Source: Onchidella celtica
Lineage: Eukaryota; Mollusca; Gastropoda; Systellommatophora; Onchidiidae
Direction: 5' to 3'
Assembly: GCA_963931925.1 (NCBI GenBank)
Contig: OZ007573.1
Span: forward strand, 42,235,711 to 42,299,710
DNA length: 64,000 nt
This document shows positions 54,440-64,000 of this stretch, piece by piece; the stretch's first letter is position 1, and the number at the start of each line of letters is the position of its first letter. The position numbers and the translations under genes are program-made. The notes beneath the pieces are model-generated. The model had not been told where the DNA came from. It saw only the letters and a list, made by a program, of their open reading frames with translations, and ran no database searches.

Positions 54440-54660
54440 TTATTTTTTATCATAGTTACAGAGTTCATTTAGACATACTTTACAGTACGGGCCTTTTCCC
54501 GTTAGATCTTTTAAACTCTACTTTCATTTGATCTTATTTACAGGAATCAGAGGGCTGGAGATATGCCCAAAGTAAAATGATGAAAAAAACAACACGAAAA
54601 AACCGTGAAAGTCGCAAAGCGGCCCTTATCCTGCTAACGGCAGTTAAAACGAAACTAAAA
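54440..54660 (+). repeat. Repeat F, copy 2
   Basis: cagtacgggccttttcccgt, tagatctttt, tttgatcttatttacagga, atatgcccaaagtaa and ccttatcctgctaacggcag parallel 29652-29880. Confidence 0.6.
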
Positions 54661-54735
54661 CTAATAATTATGTAAGAGCTGAATGCTGATGATAAGTGAA
54701 GAGACTTGAGCTACGACATTCAGTAAAGACAACAA

Positions 54736-54738
<3 letters not shown>

Positions 54739-54768
<30 letters not shown>
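54739..54768 (+). repeat. (TG)n microsatellite
   Basis: About 15 TG units. Confidence 0.95.
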
Positions 54769-54771
<3 letters not shown>

Positions 54772-54914
54772 TTGCAGAGCATAATGGTGATGATTTGGGA
54801 GATTGATAAGCTATTGATAAGGACAATGAAATGGCGGATTCAGTGATCAACTCGATTCACCCCACTCAAACAAAACGACTCTTAGCATCTTCATTAGCAT
54901 CCTCATTATCTCTT

Positions 54915-54965
54915 ATCATGATCATCATCACCATCATCATCACTACCATCATCATCATCATAATG
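54915..54965 (+). repeat. (ATC)n microsatellite
   Basis: Imperfect atcatcatcaccatcatc run. Confidence 0.9.
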
Positions 54966-55618
54966 AACAGCCACAACAACCCCCTCCAACAACCCTTGAC
55001 ATCTCTAGAACCGAATGTTCCAGTTGACGTTAGTCATTGCAGGTAACAATAAAAAACTTGGCTGTCGATATCAAATAGCAGCGAAACAAAACCCCGAAAA
55101 TAAAATCTAAAGCTTTGACTTTGGACGTGGTATTTTGTTTCGCAGCGCACACTTTTACAACGGCCTTTTATATAGAAGCGGTTGTTAAATACGTACTATG
55201 AATAATGTATCCTAGTGCCGATTGTTTGGGGCGAGCACGTTCCGCGCCAGTGAGCGATCAGTCGCGTGCACGACTCACCCGGTCAGCTTGAGAGCGAATA
55301 CCCAGCTAAGCTCCCCTTAGCTGCTGTTGGAAACTCTGATCAAATATTTATCACTTTGCCATTGCAGACTGAGACTGCCTAAGTGAGGACGAAATGGAAG
55401 AAAGGAGTGAAAGAAAGAGAGAAAAGAACTTTATATTCTCCATTCCCCACCTTCTCTCACCTGACAGCCCATAAATTCAGCTCATAGCACTTAAAAACAC
55501 TTTAAAATGTAGGTTAACAAGGGCAACATTTCTACAGGCACGGATAAAGAAAAGTTGGAATTTGGTTTTAAGTTGGCCTGAAATTTGGTGCCTTCTACTG
55601 AAATCTGTCGCTACCCAT
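54966..55618. other. Unassigned spacer
   Basis: Slightly GC-richer, CpG-containing segment at 55215-55300. No gene. Confidence 0.4.
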
Positions 55619-55620
55619 AT

Positions 55621-55926
55621 GTGTCTGTCTGTCTGTCTCTCTGTCTGTCTGTCTCTCTGTCTGTCTGTCTCTCTGTCTGTCTGTCTCTCTGTCTGTCTGT
55701 CTGTCTGTCTCTCTGTCTCCCTGCCTGTCTCTCTGTCTGTCGGTCTCTCTGTCTGTCTGTCTCTCTGTCTGTCTGTCTCTCTGTCTGTCTGTCTGTCTGT
55801 CTCCCTGCCTGTCTCTCTGTCTGTCTGTCTCTCTGTCTGTCTGTCTCTCTGTCTGTCTGTCTGTCTCTCTGTCTGTCTGACTGTCTCTCTGTCTGTCTGA
55901 CTGTCTCTATATCTGTCTGTCTGTCT
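55621..55926 (+). repeat. (CTGT)n/(CTCT)n microsatellite, about 305 bp
   Basis: ctgtctgtctctctgtctgt arrays with a block containing ctccctgcctgtctc that appears twice about 80 bp apart, suggesting duplication of a larger block. The Cys/Leu/Ser frames and Arg/Gln/Asp frames are artefacts. Confidence 0.96.
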
Positions 55927-56175
55927 TTGTTCCCTGAAAAAATATACACGTTTCTCATGAATGAAAACTATTTAGACAACAGTTAACGCTGTTAAAAAAA
56001 CTTCATTTAAGTATATTAGCCGACCCGAGCAAGATGAATCGTGCAATTTCTTTTGTACCAAACCCAATCAAAATCTATATCTAGATCACATAATAATTAA
56101 CGGCACTTGGATTCGCTGCAAAGACTAATAGAGCTTCATGTTACACCATAATTATTTGCAGAATCCACAAATGTG
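55927..56175. other. Unassigned spacer
   Basis: AT-rich; nothing recognised. Confidence 0.4.
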
Positions 56176-56179
56176 ATAA

Positions 56180-56290
56180 AGTTGGATTTTGACCAGCAGT
56201 GTGTACAGAGAGATCAAGAGAGACGAAATTCAGATCACACTTTTCGATTTTACTCGACGAATATGTCGCTTTTTTGAACACGGAAAAAAA
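56180..56290 (+). repeat. Repeat D, diverged fragment
   Basis: gattttgaccagcagtgtgt, agacgaaattc, tcgattttactcgacgaata and tgtcgcttttttgaacac align loosely with the start of the D copy at 63.29 kb. Confidence 0.4.
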
Positions 56291-56800
56291 ACAACAACAA
56301 CAACGCAATAAAACCTGTAAATATTAAGGACTGAATTTTATCAAAAGTGGATGTGTCCAAGTAATTTATCGTGAAAAAGTGTCGCAGCAAACATAATTTC
56401 ATAATTTTTGGTCACATAGTGAAAAAAGTTTATGTACTTACATGTTAACCCTCTAACTCCATTATAGTATGGTTGGTACCGGGAACCTCGGTGCAATTTT
56501 ATGCTATATCATATACGAGTACAGGAACTTCTGTAATGGCGCCATTGGCTGCTTTTTTGAAGAGCCTGATCCTTGGGGTTCATCTTTTTAATCAGTCAAA
56601 AACCAGGAACACAATTTACCCCGATTCACATACCCCGGGAAACTTTTTAGCAGGCCTCTAAAGGAATTGCCGGTGAGGTTACGAGTAAGTCTTTGTCTTG
56701 GACAGAGTTTCTGGTTCTTGTAATACACTCGTGTGTCTCTCCATCATCTGTTCTACAACACCTTCGTTTAACTGTCTGTCTAACCACCTATTAACCTTAT
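56291..56800. other. Unassigned spacer
   Basis: AT-rich; no gene. Confidence 0.4.
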
Positions 56801-56804
56801 TTGT

Positions 56805-56870
56805 GAGTGGATCTGGCGAAATCGGGCTTTAGATGAAAGTCCAAGTTCCTGGGAAATGAAAGATAGTCCT
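56805..56870 (+). repeat. Repeat O fragment, copy 3
   Basis: gtgagtggatctggcgaaat, cgggctttagatgaaagtcc matches 7435-7500 (inverted) and 53980-54030. Confidence 0.5.
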
Positions 56871-58395
56871 TTGTCTGCGTTCAGTTAAAATAATTTGCTT
56901 GAAATCGTCTTAGAAATATTTTAGTTTGATTTTTTTAAAAACGGTTTTAAAAAGTTCACCTTAAGCCCGATTAACCCCACATCCAATCAGATTTCTGCTG
57001 GACTGACTGTCAGAATGTTCGGTTCACTATGTGCATTTTTTTCTTACCCAAAATTATAAGGAGTGTTGAAGCATATTATTTTGACGGATGGACAATGACA
57101 TCTGGCCCTTCTGGTACTCCTAGAGTTTAACTCCAGATCAGTGCATTATGAGAGAATCGGTGGTAAAAATTTTGTAGTTGAAATTAGAACAGCTTTTTAA
57201 TACTTCTGAATCTACTTTTCAGAGGTGAGAAACCTCCGAGATTTTCGCAAGAATGATGGACCACGCTTTGTGTGCCGCATTCGTCACTGCTCTACGACAA
57301 TGGCCTACGTCAGACCGATGCCAAAAGGCAACTGACAGTTTACTGCATTCTTGAGCATGAGAGCTACCAGACTGTATCCAAAACAACAACAACAACAACA
57401 ACAAAACGGGACCAACAGGGAAATGTAATAATCCAATAGACTCAAGACAAACATAAGTCACCAATAGACAAGAAGAGAAACACTTTTTTTATTAATGTCT
57501 CAAAAGTGTCAAAAATGATTTATGGCAATAACTAGAGGTCTTGTCTCAGTTCTTGTGGAAAAAAATAGCGACAGAATAAAGAAATGCTGTACTGGGGCGA
57601 CGATTTCTGACAATATTTTTATATTTTTCTCAGGTACCCTAGAATTGGTAAGATAGTATCTGTGTCCTCTCTCTCCCACCTCCGTGCCTATCTCCACATT
57701 AAAGCCCTAGATAGGGCTCCAGGGAAATCTCTCATTGTCTCAAGGCGGGAACCTTCTGGCACACCCCGAGTCCACCACCAAGCATCACCTTCGCCACATT
57801 CTTGAATAATTGACACGTCTTCTCAACCGCAGAGTCATAGATAGCAAGCTTCGATAGTTGGTACAGATCACGGCAAAGAAAAAAGATTTACTCCCATCGG
57901 ACAAGCAGACAGCTGGTGTTGATTAGACAGACAGAGAATTACTTTGGTCGTGCAAGAAATTTGATCTCCAGTGAGCAAGAAGTCGAGAGTTCCTGCAGAG
58001 TATAAGGAACGAGCCAGGTTACATCGATAATGACATGAAATATAAATGTCAAACTCGCAATCGAAAGATGTGAGTAATGAGTTAAACCAATGAACAACAG
58101 CAGCAGTAGCAGCAGTATCAGAAAGAGCAGCGCAACAACAACCAAAATAAATTTAACCCTATGCATGCCGGGAATGCATACTTGTAAACTGTCATTTGTA
58201 ATACAGGTTGTGAAATTACAGAAAGGTAAAAGTTCTTTTTAGAACATTAATGTTTCGTTATTTAGATTCATACCCACGACTTGAAACAAACGGCCTTAAT
58301 CATATTAAAAAGTAACGGGCAATATGAAAACTGTAACTTTTCGGTCTTGACAAGTAAAAGGTTAATGCAAAAATCTGTACTGGTGATTTGCTGGT
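56871..58395. other. Unassigned noncoding stretch, about 1.5 kb
   Basis: An (AAC)n tract at 57385-57404 and an agcagcagtagcagc tract at 58097-58115. No gene or family recognised. Confidence 0.5.
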
Positions 58396-58399
58396 TTTG

Positions 58400-58793
58400 A
58401 AGCTATGTGTAAAGATGAAGCTATATGTAAAGATGAAGCTACATGTGAAGATGAAGCTATATGTAAAGATGAAGCTACATGTAAAGATGAAGCTATATGT
58501 AAAGATGAAGCTATATGTAAAGATGAAGCTACATGTAAAGATGAAGCTATATGTAAAAATGAAGCTATATGTAAAGATGAAGCTATATGTAAAGATGAAG
58601 CTATATGTAAAGATGAAGCTACATGTAAAGATGAAGTTATATGTAAAGATGAAGCTATATGTAAAGATGAAGCTACATGTAAAGATGAAGCTATATGTAA
58701 AAATGAAGCTATATGTAAAGATGAAGCTATATGTAAAGATGAAGCTATATGTAAAGATGAAGCTATATGCAAAGATGAAGCTATATGTAAAGA
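58400..58793 (+). repeat. 18-bp minisatellite, about 22 units
   Basis: The unit is gaagctatatgtaaagat with c/t and a/g variants (tatatgtaaa versus tacatgtaaa; gat versus aat). Because 18 is a multiple of three, several frames on both strands stay open for 140-166 codons. They encode 6-residue repeats (for example YVKMKL or CKDEAI), but there is no start context or flanking coding sequence. Confidence 0.96.
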
Positions 58794-59435
58794 AAAACAA
58801 AACACGGACAATTTTCTAGGTCGCAACCGGACTTGGTACAAACTTTTATTTATTTTTTTTTCGTTTTCGTTTCTATTCTCTTGTGATTTATCATAAACAT
58901 TTCTTTTTTGTTTGTCTCCAGACCTAAGACTTTACAATTTAATTTTTTTTTCTTTTTATAGCTATTTTAACTTGATTTGACGCCGTCTGGTTTGCAAGCA
59001 GATGTCGTCAACTGCGAACCAGAAATGGCTGATTCAAAATCTGGAATTTGAGAAAATTTGAGAGGCTAGTTAAATATCTTCTAATTTACACTGTTTATGT
59101 AAAAATTAGACACAACATAAACAAAGCATATTTAACATCTAGGATTTTTGCAAATCCCTAGCCTGTATTTCAAATGCTGTTTGCTGCTATAAGCTTATCA
59201 GTTGTGATACTTTAAAATGGTTACTAGATGGAATCAAACAAGGATTTACATTGTGGGATTATTTAGATAATGAGAACACAGACAATAATTTCAGAGACAA
59301 TTATTTATACATGAAAAATGAGACTATGAAGGAAGTCTTAGCTCCCCCTATATAAAGATAGACTGGCCGGCGTTCTCCGCAAACTCCTCTCTTGTGTGGG
59401 TCGTAGGGAAATGAAAATTTCAGGATTGATTGAGT
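58794..59435. other. Unassigned spacer
   Basis: T runs near 58850-58862 and 58940-58952. No gene. Confidence 0.4.
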
Positions 59436-59439
59436 TTAT

Positions 59440-59580
59440 CTGGAGCAAAGTCAAAATGTAGCAAAAGTTGTACATAGCAAAGCCTGGCGCAAGAAATAAT
59501 GCTGAAATGTTACAATAAAACACAGGGTAAAAAGGAAGACAAATCAAGCAGGCTTGCAGCGACCCCCCAGTATTGTATGT
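59440..59580 (+). repeat. Repeat N, copy 4
   Basis: caaagtcaaaatgtagcaaa, agttgtacatagcaaagcct, ggcgcaagaaataatgc, acaataaaacacaggg and gaagacaaatcaagc are shared with the 9.9 and 41.2 kb copies. Confidence 0.55.
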
Positions 59581-59940
59581 GGTTTTAATAATATTTCGTC
59601 AATTTCATCGAAGCTAGGCTCGGTAAATATAAATGTTTTAACTTATGGTGCTGTGATTATCATGATTATTATTATTATTATTATTGCATTTTAATTATCT
59701 CGGCGAGTGTGTAATTACTGTCAACAGTTTAGGACACCTGGAACTACATAGAACAGAAGGCTGCCAAGCCATTAGCCTGTAAAGTATTGCTGTTCACTAC
59801 AAGTTCCGCACAAATGCGCACCATAGGAGAACGAATCAGAATTCCTGCGAGATCTTGGAAATAGTTGTTCATAGATTAGAATAGGTTATATGGAAATGTC
59901 TCGGTAGGGGACATGACAATGTCTCTATGAGTGTTCCTGT
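59581..59940. other. Unassigned spacer with (ATT)n
   Basis: (ATT)n at 59665-59685. No gene. Confidence 0.45.
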
Positions 59941-59944
59941 CTAT

Positions 59945-60388
59945 TATTTGTATTTGTATTTGTATACTACTTTAATCCCATTTGGGCAATTTGCCTTTGT
60001 GTCATTGCATCCAGTTACACGTCGTTGCCACAGTGCAGCTCCGGTAGGCGTTTTTTTTTTTTTAGGGGGGCGGGGGATGAGAGGGGGAGGGGGGGGGAGT
60101 GGATGAATTTTATTGATTTTTGCCCGGGCAGCTACCTGTTCGGCCTGCTCTTTTCGATTTCCAACTGCCAAAGTATCTTTAACGTGCGCAATGTGCACAA
60201 GGGCCCTCCGAATTTTTCGTCCTTATCCGAGAAGACTAGGTATTCGATCCTACCCCCTCAATAGGATCAGGGACACGAAAATATGAGAAAAATCACAAGC
60301 TTCCAACATGCCTGCACCGGCCGGGTTTTGAACCCGGGACCCTTGGCATGAGAGGCGAGCACCCCTTGCCTCTAGACCACCTTGTTCA
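59945..60388 (-). mobile_element. SINE family A copy (subfamily without oligo-G)
   Basis: Body 60120-60388 as in the 31.9 kb copy, including aatatgagaaaaatc, with inverted B-box (gttttgaacccgg) and gcctctagaccacc head. To its left, tatttgtatttgtatttgta and gcccaaatgg-type sequence (reverse strand) may be a longer 3' tail with ATACAA-type repeats; its membership is less certain. Confidence 0.8.
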
Positions 60389-61670
60389 TATTAAATTTTG
60401 AAACAAAATCTGACAATGGAAATAGAACGAACGATGAACTAAAAGGGCATATTATTATCCTTATGTTTAAAAAAAAAAATAGTTCACAGTCGAACTATCA
60501 AACATGGGAACACTTACAAAATGTGATTTAAAAAACAACGCAAAACAAAACAACACAGCACTCTTCTGAGGAGTTGGCCTCTTTGATGATTCGCTATGTT
60601 GCCAAAAATAATTCAATGATTACATAAGTGAGAATCTTTTCCGTTAGTTGGAAAGCAACATTAACAAAACAAAACCTGTCTGCCATCGAGCCGCTCTCAT
60701 GTATTACATTCTGATTTCACTTTAATGAAAGTTATCATGCTGTCCTAAATAGGCGGGGAGATAAGCCTTTCACACGCCCGGTGAACACCGTAATGGATTA
60801 AAAAAATTGAAATTTAAAGGTTTTTTTTTTTTTCCTTGCATTAAATTTGAAACTCTCTGGTGCATGAAATCATGAAAGTTATTTGCAAAGATCTGACCAA
60901 AAAATCAATGGAGGCTCCATGTAGCAATGAATACGCAATGAGATCAAGGAATCTCTTACACCGGTACAAAAAAACAACAAAACATTGAACATACGGAAAT
61001 AGAGGATGCGATTACAGTAATTCATTCGTACAAAAACCAATCAGGCAAATTCTTCACCTGTATTTGATCGGAAAGTAACGATGGTGAGATAAGAAACAAA
61101 TGTCTACTGGGCTGAATCCGTGATGACGTATCGATTCCAAAGTCAAACATGAGCGCGAATATGAATAATAATCGCAGCGGGAATACAAAATCTGCGCTTA
61201 TGAATTCTTGATTACGTTGCTGTTATATGATACACTGTGCACGAGGAATACCCACTAACCTTTTTACACCTCCCAGTTTCTCGCCAGATCACGTTCAAGA
61301 CAGGTAAATCAACTTTTATATCCTTATTCTCCACACCACTCAACTTGCATGCAATTCTTGTCGTGGCTATGCGATTGGAAAGTCTGATCGTTTCTCAGTG
61401 TCAACCTTCCCCCACCCACACACACAAAAGTGAAATCCAAAACCTTTTAATATTAGAATTAGAATTAGAATTAACAATGAAATGTTCAGATCATATGGTA
61501 AAATGCTCTCAAGGACCCCAGAAAGTGTCAAACCCAAGCCAAAAATTTGTATCATCAAAATATTATTGAGTCCTTTGATGTTTATTCAGTTTTCACTTTC
61601 TTTCCTCTGATCTGTCCTACACTTACAAACTCAGAGTGCATCCGACAGTTTAGGTATCATTTTCATCATA
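60389..61670. other. Unassigned noncoding stretch, about 1.3 kb
   Basis: T run at 60822-60834; (attaga)n near 61453-61473. No gene or family recognised. The 110-codon plus-strand frame at 61237-61569 crosses the attaga tract and is not convincing. Confidence 0.45.
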
Positions 61671-61676
61671 TCTTCA

Positions 61677-61865
61677 AACATAGAAACTTCGTGAGAAGAT
61701 AACATACAGAACTTACGGCAGTTAACTTACTATAACATAACATCAAAAACAGAAACCGGCTGAGAAAACATACGGAACTTATTGCCGTTACTTACGATAA
61801 CGTAAGGCATAGGAACTGCCTCAGAAGATAACATACTGAACTTACTGCTATTAACTTACTTTAGT
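61677..61865 (+). repeat. Three imperfect tandem units of about 60-70 bp
   Basis: Each unit has gaaac/gaact...tgagaa, gataacatac.gaactta, and ttacttacgataac/ttaacttacta. Divergence between units is substantial. Confidence 0.75.
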
Positions 61866-62085
61866 GGATGATAACTAAATCCATAGTGTGTGTAGCGATG
61901 ACAGTAAAATATACTCACAAGAAAATTTGATGCAGTAACACTTGTTTTTTTAACGGCATTTAAAAGTGGTTTAGTGTACTGAAGTCGGCATTCCTGGGTA
62001 TGTTTGAACTGGGAAAGTTCCCTTCTTTACGATGCTATCAGGTGTTGGGAAAGTTCGCAGCTTTGCATCCTGATGCATTTCGAGC
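61866..62085. other. Unassigned spacer
   Basis: AT-rich; nothing recognised. Confidence 0.4.
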
Positions 62086-62104
62086 TTGGGATTTAGTGTT
62101 TACA

Positions 62105-62265
62105 TCCACCACCATCACCAACAACAATTAACGTCTGCGGCAACGGCAACAAAAACGACAATAACAATAATAACAACAACAAAAAACGACCACAACAACA
62201 ACACGACGACAACAATAACAACAACAACATTAACGACGGCGATGACAACAACAACAACAACAAAA
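62105..62265 (+). repeat. (AAC)n-rich trinucleotide tract
   Basis: aacaacaac/aataac/gacaac units over about 150 bp; poly-Thr and poly-Leu frames are artefacts. Confidence 0.92.
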
Positions 62266-63285
62266 TTGGTCTCCTCGCACTATGATCTTTTTTCTTTTTT
62301 TTTTCATACTTATTCAATTGACACCTGGAAGCGGCTGTTATGATTTCTAGGCGACCTCTCACAGTCTTGGCATGGTTTATTATAAAGGCAAATTTAAACT
62401 TCTATCTCCTTCTTATATATCAAAAATTAATTTTAAAAAGTCCCCCTCCCCCCAACCACACCATCTCTTACCCTGTTGTCTGATGACCAGACCGTGTCAG
62501 TGGTACCAGAATGCCCATAAAATCTGGCACAAGTGCCTTTTTTCATTCTGAGCCTCATTTTGTATATCTTAACCCAGAGAACTGATGACAATTTGATTCC
62601 TTCTAAATCGAATAAAAAAATCTTTCTGTTTAGCAGAAATTATACTTCAAATATTTTGTAGGTAATTGTATTTCTAGTGAGTTGCCTTTTTGCCATGATT
62701 ATTTATTTTTAAATATATATTACTAGCTGAGTTACCTGGCCCTTCCCGGGAGAAATATCTTTACCTCGAAAACAACACGCACAATCGGCACACAGATGAA
62801 TGTAAATCTAGGTAGAAAACAACTCACAACTGGCACAGTAACACCCGCATGGCCCGTGCATAAGGTAGACGGCACAGAAACTCATGCCTTCAAACTTTGA
62901 AAGGCAACCGGAAGTTTAAAGTGGAAACAAAACAAAGGCAGGAGGGAGGCCATCATTGTTGAGGAGAAAACATTATTCGATATTTTTAGGCACATTTTCA
63001 TTTATTACAAAATTACGATACTTCGCTTTCATGTCAAAGGAATGGACATAGTAGCAAAAAGAACTATCTTTCACATGTATTTTTTTCAGGTCTGGGCATT
63101 TCTTCCTCGCAGCAGTGAATTTTTTTTCCTTGCTGTTTTTTTTTGTATAGATTGTAAAGCCCCCAGAGCCGATTTCAATGGAGAAAGTGTGCTGTGAATA
63201 GGTGTGCATTATTATTATTATTATTAATATCGTTATATACTTGGCTTGCTGATTCGGGAATACACGAATGTGAGTTTAAAGTGAT
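62266..63285. other. Unassigned noncoding stretch
   Basis: Contains a tactagctgagttacctggc motif at 62731, resembling a common invertebrate repeat end, and (ATT)n at 63209-63225. No gene. Confidence 0.4.
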
Positions 63286-63289
63286 TTTC

Positions 63290-63572
63290 GATCACCAGTG
63301 TGTAAATAAAGGGCAGAACGAAATTTGCTGTCATAGTTTTTGATTCTACTCAAAGAAAATGCGTCTTTTTTTCCGGGTCAAAATGTCGGACCATTTTCTC
63401 CCGTTCAGATCAGTTGTGGCTCAGTCAACAAAAGTATTAAAATCATAACGAACTTGACCTTTTAAAATGTGCCACATACACCTGTGGGTAATATGATATT
63501 TGTAGAATTAAGGCTCAGCAGTGAAAAAGCCTTTCATGATTGGAGGCCTTACTTCTTTTATGATATAATAAT
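63290..63572 (+). repeat. Repeat D, copy 3
   Basis: agaacgaaatttgctgtcat, caaaatgtcggaccatttt, cagttgtggctcagtcaac, aaaaagcctttcatgattgg and ttttatgatataataa, the last leading into an (AAT)n tract at 63565-63587. Confidence 0.7.
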
Positions 63573-64000
63573 AATAATAATAATAATATTAAATTAACAA
63601 GCTGCTCAAGATAAACATTGTTTTAATTTTTCATGCCGACGAAATCCTGCAACAATTAATCACGCCAAATAGCCATGGGCCACTTTCGGGCAACACCTAA
63701 TGTTATTGTTGACTCAGTCTTTCAGGAGAACATCGTGTTTCCTCTCAAAGACAGAATGTAGCAGAAAACGAGACCAAATGTCTCCTAAAAAATGAAACTC
63801 ACAGAAGGTCTAACAAAAGATCTATCTCAGCGATTATCGGTAAACATTTCAGACGAAAAAATCTGTTAGTAGTTGGAATTCAGTCATCGAAACATATCAA
63901 GGCTAGCAGAAATAATTGTTTCATTTGATTTGCCTCGAGGGGAGGTTTGTTTTTTTTATTTTTTCCCCTTCTTTTTTCTTTCATGCGAAGCCAATTAGAA
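63573..64000. other. Unassigned end of window
   Basis: (AAT)n, then unrecognised DNA; no gene. Confidence 0.45.

Noticed and set aside
55562-55986. Cys/Leu/Ser and Arg/Gln/Asp repeat ORFs
   Set aside because: Produced by the CTGT/CTCT microsatellite.
58388-58896. Long repetitive ORFs on both strands read as proteins
   Set aside because: They exist only because the 18-bp unit is divisible by three; there is no non-repetitive coding flank.

Overview
This window looks like intergenic or intronic DNA from a metazoan nuclear genome, most plausibly a marine mollusc such as a gastropod. That placement is an inference. It rests on AT-rich, low-density DNA, many kinds of microsatellite, tRNA-derived SINEs with oligo-G tracts, RTE-like and CR1/L2-like LINE remnants, solo LTRs and many MITEs. 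I found no convincing host protein-coding gene, no rRNA or genuine tRNA gene, and no bacterial-style operon, promoter or terminator. The only ORFs with recognisable protein similarity are broken LINE fragments. Most other long ORFs lie in low-complexity or tandem-repeat DNA.

Layout. 1-8 kb: the right end of an LTR cut by the window edge, a complete solo LTR (3080-4306), two copies of a repeat here called E, and a small hAT-type MITE with an 8-bp target duplication (6584-6740). 8-13 kb: repeat fragments, an RTE-like LINE remnant, a ~560 bp CTAC array and a second hAT-like element. 13.1-16.25 kb: a three-level nest in which a tRNA-derived SINE is interrupted by a 5'-truncated LINE, itself interrupted by a solo LTR. 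16-26 kb: diverged repeats, SINE copies, and a MITE (family C) split by a CR1/L2-like LINE 3' end. 26-31 kb: an inverted pair of one ~500 bp repeat, one arm holding a solo LTR. 31-35 kb: SINEs whose 3' ends match the CR1/L2 LINE tail, and a three-unit ~190 bp tandem repeat. 35-43 kb: more E copies, one of them split by a 536 bp element with perfect 37-bp inverted termini, then two minisatellite or microsatellite arrays. 43-47 kb: three SINE copies, one with a clean 15-bp target duplication and one split by another repeat, plus a 39-bp minisatellite with higher-order order. 47-53 kb: MITE C and repeat D copies (one D inside a C) and a LINE 3' fragment flanked by an exceptionally long ~107-bp direct repeat. 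53-64 kb: microsatellites, an 18-bp minisatellite, another SINE, a third D copy and long stretches with nothing recognisable.

The main value of the window is a readable insertion history. Several host-element/guest-element pairs can be ordered in time because empty-site sequence, reading frame or target duplications can be reconstructed by eye. Repeat family letters (A to Q, plus QG) are local labels only, and edges without a target duplication are approximate.
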